Shown here: positions 7,646-10,237 of the stretch, in pieces
How positions within the stretch are numbered: position 1 is the stretch's first letter
How the letters are laid out: the number at the start of each line of letters is the position of its first letter
NCBI GenBank assembly: GCA_003024985.2
Contig: PXIH01S0007051.1
From: Euperipatoides rowelli
Taxonomy: Eukaryota > Onychophora > Udeonychophora > Euonychophora > Peripatopsidae
Length of the DNA: 10,237 nucleotides
Reading direction: 5' to 3' (one strand)
Notes under the pieces: generated by a model
What the model saw: the letters and a program-made list of their open reading frames with translations, nothing else
What the model was told of the DNA's origin: nothing
Database searches by the model: none
Position numbers and translations under genes: made by a program

Positions 7646-8699
7646 TAATTTTACCTAGAGTATTTCAGTAATTTTCTGTAATGCTTTATTTTCATTAAAT
7701 AAGCATAAACATAATATAAATCTACTGTAGCTTATCAAAAAAATTATACAAATAATATTATAACGACATTCAACTTTTTTTTTTTATTATTGAAAGTCGG
7801 CTTTACTTTTTTGCCTTTTCTGTAGTCAGAAAAAAAATGATTTGTACAGATTTAGTTTAAATTTCATGTGCTTAACTTGTTAAGTTGATGTTTGCATGAC
7901 ATCATAACAAATTACTAAATGTAATAAATTACTTTTAAAAAGTAATAAAATAAATTTTTGATTTTCAGATTATTTTAAACATTGATTTTCTNAAAAGAGA
8001 AATTTTGGATTTACAATGTAAGAAAATAAGTTTATTAGATTTTAAATACCTTTATTTAGAAATGATATTTTTTTCTGTTTAAACTATTTTGTAGAAATAA
8101 AAAGGAATGACCATTATTTTCAAAATAAAAGGAACTATTTTCTGGCGTTCGTTTCTATTTTTTAAAAATGAACGCGTTCTTTTAAATTAGTTCCTACTAA
8201 TCACTGGTAATAAATCATACCTTATTCTATTTCCAATATACTGTATAATTGTGTTAGTAAATATAATGTATTCTGAAATACAGTACAATTGTAAAATATC
8301 AGTTATTACACTTTAAAGATATTTTCAAAGTAACTGTCATAAATAATAAACTATTGGAAGACGATAAGAAACTGAATGACACAGATATAGAATGGCTAAG
8401 TTAGTAAATAATAAATAGAATTAGTTTTTAATTCATATAAAATATAACTGCTTACCAAAGTTATTATGCATATTATCAAAGTAGAATCTATACAATAAAA
8501 AACATTTGTAAATATTTCCAAATTACATTTCAAGCAAACGGCTTTAAACATTAGTGAATTACTTACAGTACATATGCTCAGCAAGCTAACTATTCATTTT
8601 AGTCTTATCTACAATGGCATTCCAATCTACATTACTGCAGAGATTAAATGAAAAGCATATAACCCGAATGTACAATAGAATGATTGCACAGTTTTATCT

Positions 8700-8990
8700 G
8701 TAAATCACTTGCCAATGTCTTGAGAATACGACCAGCTAGTATAATAACCAGAAGAATTTGAGCAACGCTCTGTTCTGTTTAGGCTGAGACTCACTCTCTC
8801 TGGTCTAACTACCCACTAAAATAGTCTAGCTAGACAAAGTGCTATAGTTGCTGTCTGGATAATACATTGGATATCCCTGACATCCAACAGATGGAGCCAA
8901 AAACCTCTATGTACAGCCTACCCACTCCCTTAGGTAGAGAAGACAGAAGGAAATCCAACATCAAGTTACAAGGGCTAAGATACTATTAGC
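8700..8990. other. GC-richer island of unknown origin
   Basis: This stretch lacks the poly(A/T) texture of its surroundings. It contains a perfect palindrome GTCTAGCTAGAC (8824-8835) and short open frames on the minus strand, such as one starting VVRPERVSLSLN (about 8710-8810) and one ending YPDSNYSTLSS. Neither resembles mucolipin, and splice signals around them are ambiguous. It may be a fragment of a mobile element or a poorly conserved or non-coding exon. I see nothing decisive. Confidence 0.25.
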
Positions 8991-9401
8991 TGAAACCATC
9001 ATATACTGTAAACTTTGGTAAGCGAACCTTAGCATTTTACTAGCCATAATTTAGCTGGCTTATGCAAATTGCCATTCTAAGTTACAAATATATCCCCAGT
9101 GTCCATCATACAATATATTTATGATTAATTATCGTCATATAATTTAATAATATTGTTATAATGAAGCATATTTTATCTACTTACTGTTAACCAAGTATTA
9201 CTTTTGTGCATACTCTTTTACTAGATATACCAAGCCATGGTGAGCAGGAATTCCAATAAATAAATTTAATCACCATTTTACATTTTAATTTGAGGAATCA
9301 GAGCTCATCTACTGCAGAAAAGCTCAGTTTTCTACACCAAGCTAACCGTGAAAGTGCCATAATAAAAAACTTTACCATGACCACACTACATTTGGAATAA
9401 G

Positions 9402-9741
9402 ACCCTGTGGCTCCGCAGCCACATGCGGTTCTTTCAGCTAATTGTGAGGCTTTTTGAAAATTGGCAGAAGATTTTTATTTTAATTACAGTTTTAATCAAA
9501 ATGTGTTTTTTTTTTTTGTGTGTGTGTGAAAGCCTTTTTTTTTTATTGAGCTCAAAACCCCGCCTCATCCCTATACTGTACATGTCCTGTAGGATACTGT
9601 TGTTTGGTGCGAGTCGCACGGCGGAGCTCATGCGAGTGGGTTCCCCGAGTTACTTTATATCATTACAGATCTTCCATGCTTCTCTTTTTTCATTTTTTTT
9701 TTCAGAGTTGGCTCTTTGTCACCGACACGTTGCCGACCCTG
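9402..9741. mobile_element. hAT-type MITE remnant with CAGGGTCGGCAAC terminus
   Basis: Read on the minus strand, the right end starts CAGGGTCGGCAACGTGTC and continues with AAAGAGCCAACTC, a pattern known from hAT transposon termini (CAGGGGTCGGCAAC, then a GAGCC word). The left end begins ACCCTGTGGCTCCGCAGCCA and continues ATGCGGTTCTTT, the usual subterminal hairpin of such elements (stem TGTGGCT 9406-9412 with AGCCACA 9417-9423). The outermost CAGGGGTCGGCA of that end is missing or decayed, and no target-site duplication is seen. The 340-bp body has T-runs, a TG repeat and no transposase. The 112-codon plus-strand frame at 9423-9761 is contained almost entirely in it and is most likely spurious. 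Confidence 0.6.
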
Positions 9742-10184
9742 CATTAGGGTATGCTATGTGAGACTTGAGCCTTTACTTTGAATAATATTCTGATAACCAT
9801 AAAGGGGAGCAGGCCACTTCTAATGAATGTTTGCTTTAAGTGGAGTATGGAGGAAGGAGATTGCATCATACTTTGGTTGGCCACGTTGAAAACCAAATGG
9901 ATATAGAAATTAACTCTGGTTCCGATACAGGATTTGCAAAGATTGGATTACCTTTCAACATGATTTCTTTCTTGGCTCTGACTGTCACATTATTAATGGG
10001 GAAAATATATTTTTGTCTCACTTTTTAATTTTACTTATAAAAATATGTGTTGGGACATAATGTTTATAAACATCGTGATACAAAGGTACATTATGCATGG
10101 CAAATTTGTACGCACATATTTTTACCTTGACAAATATTTATTTCCGTCATAAAAATATTTTGTTTAACCTTTGAGCGGTCGCGC

Positions 10185-10203
10185 TGTCATAAATCTTACG
10201 ACA
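10185..10203. repeat. Small hairpin in a short GC-richer patch
   Basis: TGTCATAA and TTACGACA form a 7-of-8 bp stem around a 3-nt loop, next to GAGCGGTCGCGC (10173-10184). The combination is reminiscent of transposon ends, but the window stops before any second end, so no element is called. Confidence 0.3.
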
Positions 10204-10237
10204 AATTCAATTTTTTATAAAATGTGTCTATGTGTAT

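Larger units (their letters stand above)
6852..8206. mobile_element. Possible non-autonomous hAT-like element (tentative)
   Basis: The left end is copy 2 of the AGTTCC repeat (CAGTGTTGGGATAG). Read on the opposite strand, the sequence ending at 8206 starts CAGTGATTAGTAGGAACTAA. It then shows a similar layout: a GAACGCGTTC palindrome in the place of GAACTAGTTC, a run ending AAAAAATAG followed by an AAC word, and further GTTCC words. This suggests degraded inverted termini. Against it, the flanks ACATGACT and GTAATAAA do not match as a target-site duplication, and the terminal match beyond CAGTG is weak. No transposase frame is present inside. The element could instead start at copy 1 (5541). 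Confidence 0.35.
4767..10237 (-). other. Presumed long 5' intron of mucolipin (or intron plus flanking DNA); no exon recognised
   Basis: Transcript-upstream of the first visible mucolipin exon, 5.47 kb contains no sequence I can match to the N-terminus, S1 or lumenal domain of a TRPML. I checked for a phase-0 donor preceded by the expected lumenal motif (PDCY-like) and found none. The region is AT-rich and carries repeats and hAT-type remnants, listed separately. That it is one intron is an inference from the gene model. The right end could equally be intergenic if the gene's 5' exons are poorly conserved. Confidence 0.5.

Noticed and set aside
504-8207. CCAGTGATTAGT at 504-515 matching the reverse complement near 8196-8207
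   Set aside because: It is a 12-base match nearly 8 kb apart in AT-rich DNA with no further similarity inside, and it spans the gene exons, so it is not a credible element.
8567-8650. Candidate minus-strand exon between CTGCAG and GTAAGT
   Set aside because: All frames contain stops before the donor, so it could only be non-coding. There is no other support.
8710-8811. Candidate minus-strand exon with a GC-type donor (GCAAGT)
   Set aside because: The frame VVRPERVSLSLN... is open between a TTTTAG and GCAAGT, but it does not resemble mucolipin and its phase would not join the 4670-4766 exon directly. It is kept only as part of the unexplained island.
9423-9761. 112-codon plus-strand open frame
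   Set aside because: It lies almost entirely in the hAT remnant, translates T-runs and a TG repeat into Phe/Leu/Cys-Val low complexity, and has no family resemblance.
1-10237. Bacterial-style features, CRISPR arrays, tRNA or rRNA genes
   Set aside because: Spliced exons, composition and repeat content indicate an animal genome. No regularly spaced repeat array or cloverleaf was seen.

Overview
This is an AT-rich, intron-dominated piece of an animal genome, most likely an invertebrate. The phylum cannot be fixed from the sequence. Compact bacterial-type genes are absent, and there are GT...AG splice sites with long T-rich acceptor tracts, many poly(A)/poly(T) runs, CA/TG microsatellites and several hAT-type DNA transposon remnants. 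Single ambiguous bases occur at 3454, 4956, 5653 and 7992.

The only protein-coding gene I can support lies on the minus strand. Three consecutive exons (4670-4766, 4014-4132 and 1297-1446, in transcript order) join in frame. They encode 122 residues of a mucolipin (TRPML/MCOLN family) cation channel: the end of the lumenal polycystin-mucolipin domain, transmembrane segment S2, the S2-S3 linker and S3. The N-terminal exons should lie to the right of 4766 and the S4-S6/pore exons to the left of 1297. I found neither in the window, so both flanks are best read as intron, though the far right could also be intergenic.

Layout. 1-1296: intron downstream of the S3 exon. 1297-1446: S3 exon. 1447-4013: 2.57-kb intron carrying two tight hairpins (2451-2481 and 3077-3137) and a 288-bp hAT MITE with a near-perfect 8-bp target-site duplication (3212-3499). 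4014-4132: S2 exon. 4133-4669: 537-bp intron with a CA repeat. 4670-4766: lumenal-domain exon. 4767-10237: 5.5 kb without a recognisable exon. It holds a duplicated AGTTCC-palindrome repeat (5541-5652 and 6852-6962), a possible matching element end near 8206, a strong G-quadruplex motif (7137-7154), a GC-richer island of unknown origin (about 8700-8990) and a 340-bp hAT remnant (9402-9741).

The best candidates for something undescribed are the 61-nt near-perfect hairpin at 3077-3137, which is miRNA-precursor-like and best paired in the sense orientation of the mucolipin transcript, and the AGTTCC repeat family. No new multi-gene system is visible.
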